DNA from: Mycolicibacterium sp. J2
GTDB lineage: Bacteria > Actinomycetota > Actinomycetes > Mycobacteriales > Mycobacteriaceae
Reading direction: 5' to 3'
Length of the DNA: 52,094 nt
NCBI RefSeq assembly: GCF_026240945.1
Contig: NZ_JAPFPY010000033.1
Location: forward strand, 1-52,094
Positions 51,936-52,094 of the stretch are shown piece after piece. The position numbers were made by a program, and so were the translations under genes. Every line of letters starts with the position of its first letter. Positions within the stretch are counted from its first letter, which is position 1. The notes under the pieces are model-generated. The model worked only from the letters and a program-made list of their open reading frames with translations, ran no database searches and was not told the origin of the DNA.

Positions 51936-52094
51936 GTGGAATTGTCCCTGCTCACGCGCCGGGAACCGGCCGCGCTGCTGCGTTCGGGCCGCCTGGACGG
52001 CGTGCTGGTGGCGGTCTTCTCGATCGCCGTGAGCGCGGCGGGTGCCGCCCGGCCGTCGTTCTGGTTCGACGAGGCGGCCACCATCTCGGCGAGC
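51936..52094 (+). CDS. GT-C family (PMT-like) mannosyltransferase, N-terminus only (Rv1635c-like)
   Basis: The first 53 codons are present; the gene continues beyond the window. From GTG 51936 the frame encodes VELSLLTRREPAALLRSGRL, then a hydrophobic segment (DGVLVAVFSIAVSAAG) and SFWFDEAATIS. The FDEA acidic motif in the first extracytoplasmic loop is typical of GT-C glycosyltransferases. Position beside usp matches Rv1635c-Rv1636; Rv1635c is a mannosyltransferase that caps lipoarabinomannan. Assignment rests on this short piece and on synteny. Confidence 0.7.
   Translation, partial: MELSLLTRREPAALLRSGRLDGVLVAVFSIAVSAAGAARPSFWFDEAATISAS

Overview
The window is GC-rich actinobacterial DNA, and the gene content identifies a Mycobacterium of the rapid-growing type (Mycolicibacterium-like). 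Evidence includes a 19-kDa-antigen (LpqH) family lipoprotein, LysX, a CYP124-type P450, a cAMP-binding universal stress protein, a class III adenylyl cyclase and many GTGA/ATGA gene overlaps. The gene order follows the M. tuberculosis blocks Rv1635c-Rv1648, pheST-argH and Rv1683-tyrS, read in inverted orientation. The first 55 bases are the 5' end of a 16S rRNA gene transcribed leftward just downstream of tyrS. That is the known position of the second rRNA operon (rrnB) of rapid growers. Orthology statements are from memory of these families; no search was run.

Layout. 1-428: 16S start, rrn leader and promoter. 429-8381: tyrS, mpg, a drug-export-type ABC pair with its TetR regulator, a Trm112-like protein, a secreted protein and a 999-residue lipase/acyl-CoA-ligase-like fusion. 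8483-13185: an ABC-F ATPase, a polytopic membrane protein and three short membrane-anchored proteins lying head-to-tail behind argH. 13201-21602: the complete arginine cluster argC-J-B-D-F-R-G-H on the minus strand, with tandem ARG-box-like palindromes before argC. 21729-26961: pheT, pheS, a rhomboid-like protein lacking the catalytic serine, and an adenylyl cyclase. 27119-29577: a DUF2236 oxygenase-like gene, an acyl-CoA dehydrogenase broken by a one-base frameshift, and a 52-codon ORF. 29694-31760: infC-rpmI-rplT-tsnR. 32047-37249: DUF1844 protein, lysX and a membrane esterase-like protein.

37254-43124 is an accessory block with no counterpart that I know of in M. tuberculosis. It holds two uncharacterised proteins in an operon (E, D), a divergent one-TM protein (C), a CHAT-family cysteine protease (B) and its helical-repeat partner (A). 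A perfect mycobacterial SOS (LexA) box sits between C and D, immediately upstream of a leaderless-type -10 element for D. This DNA-damage-linked CHAT module is the best candidate for an undescribed system.

43193-52094: the LpqH-like lipoprotein, a small acidic protein, an AlkZ/YcaQ-type winged-helix protein, uvrA with a PafBC-type (RecA-independent) damage promoter, a metallo-beta-lactamase-fold hydrolase, a DUF427 protein, a CYP124-family P450, a universal stress protein, and the start of a GT-C mannosyltransferase-like gene cut by the window edge.
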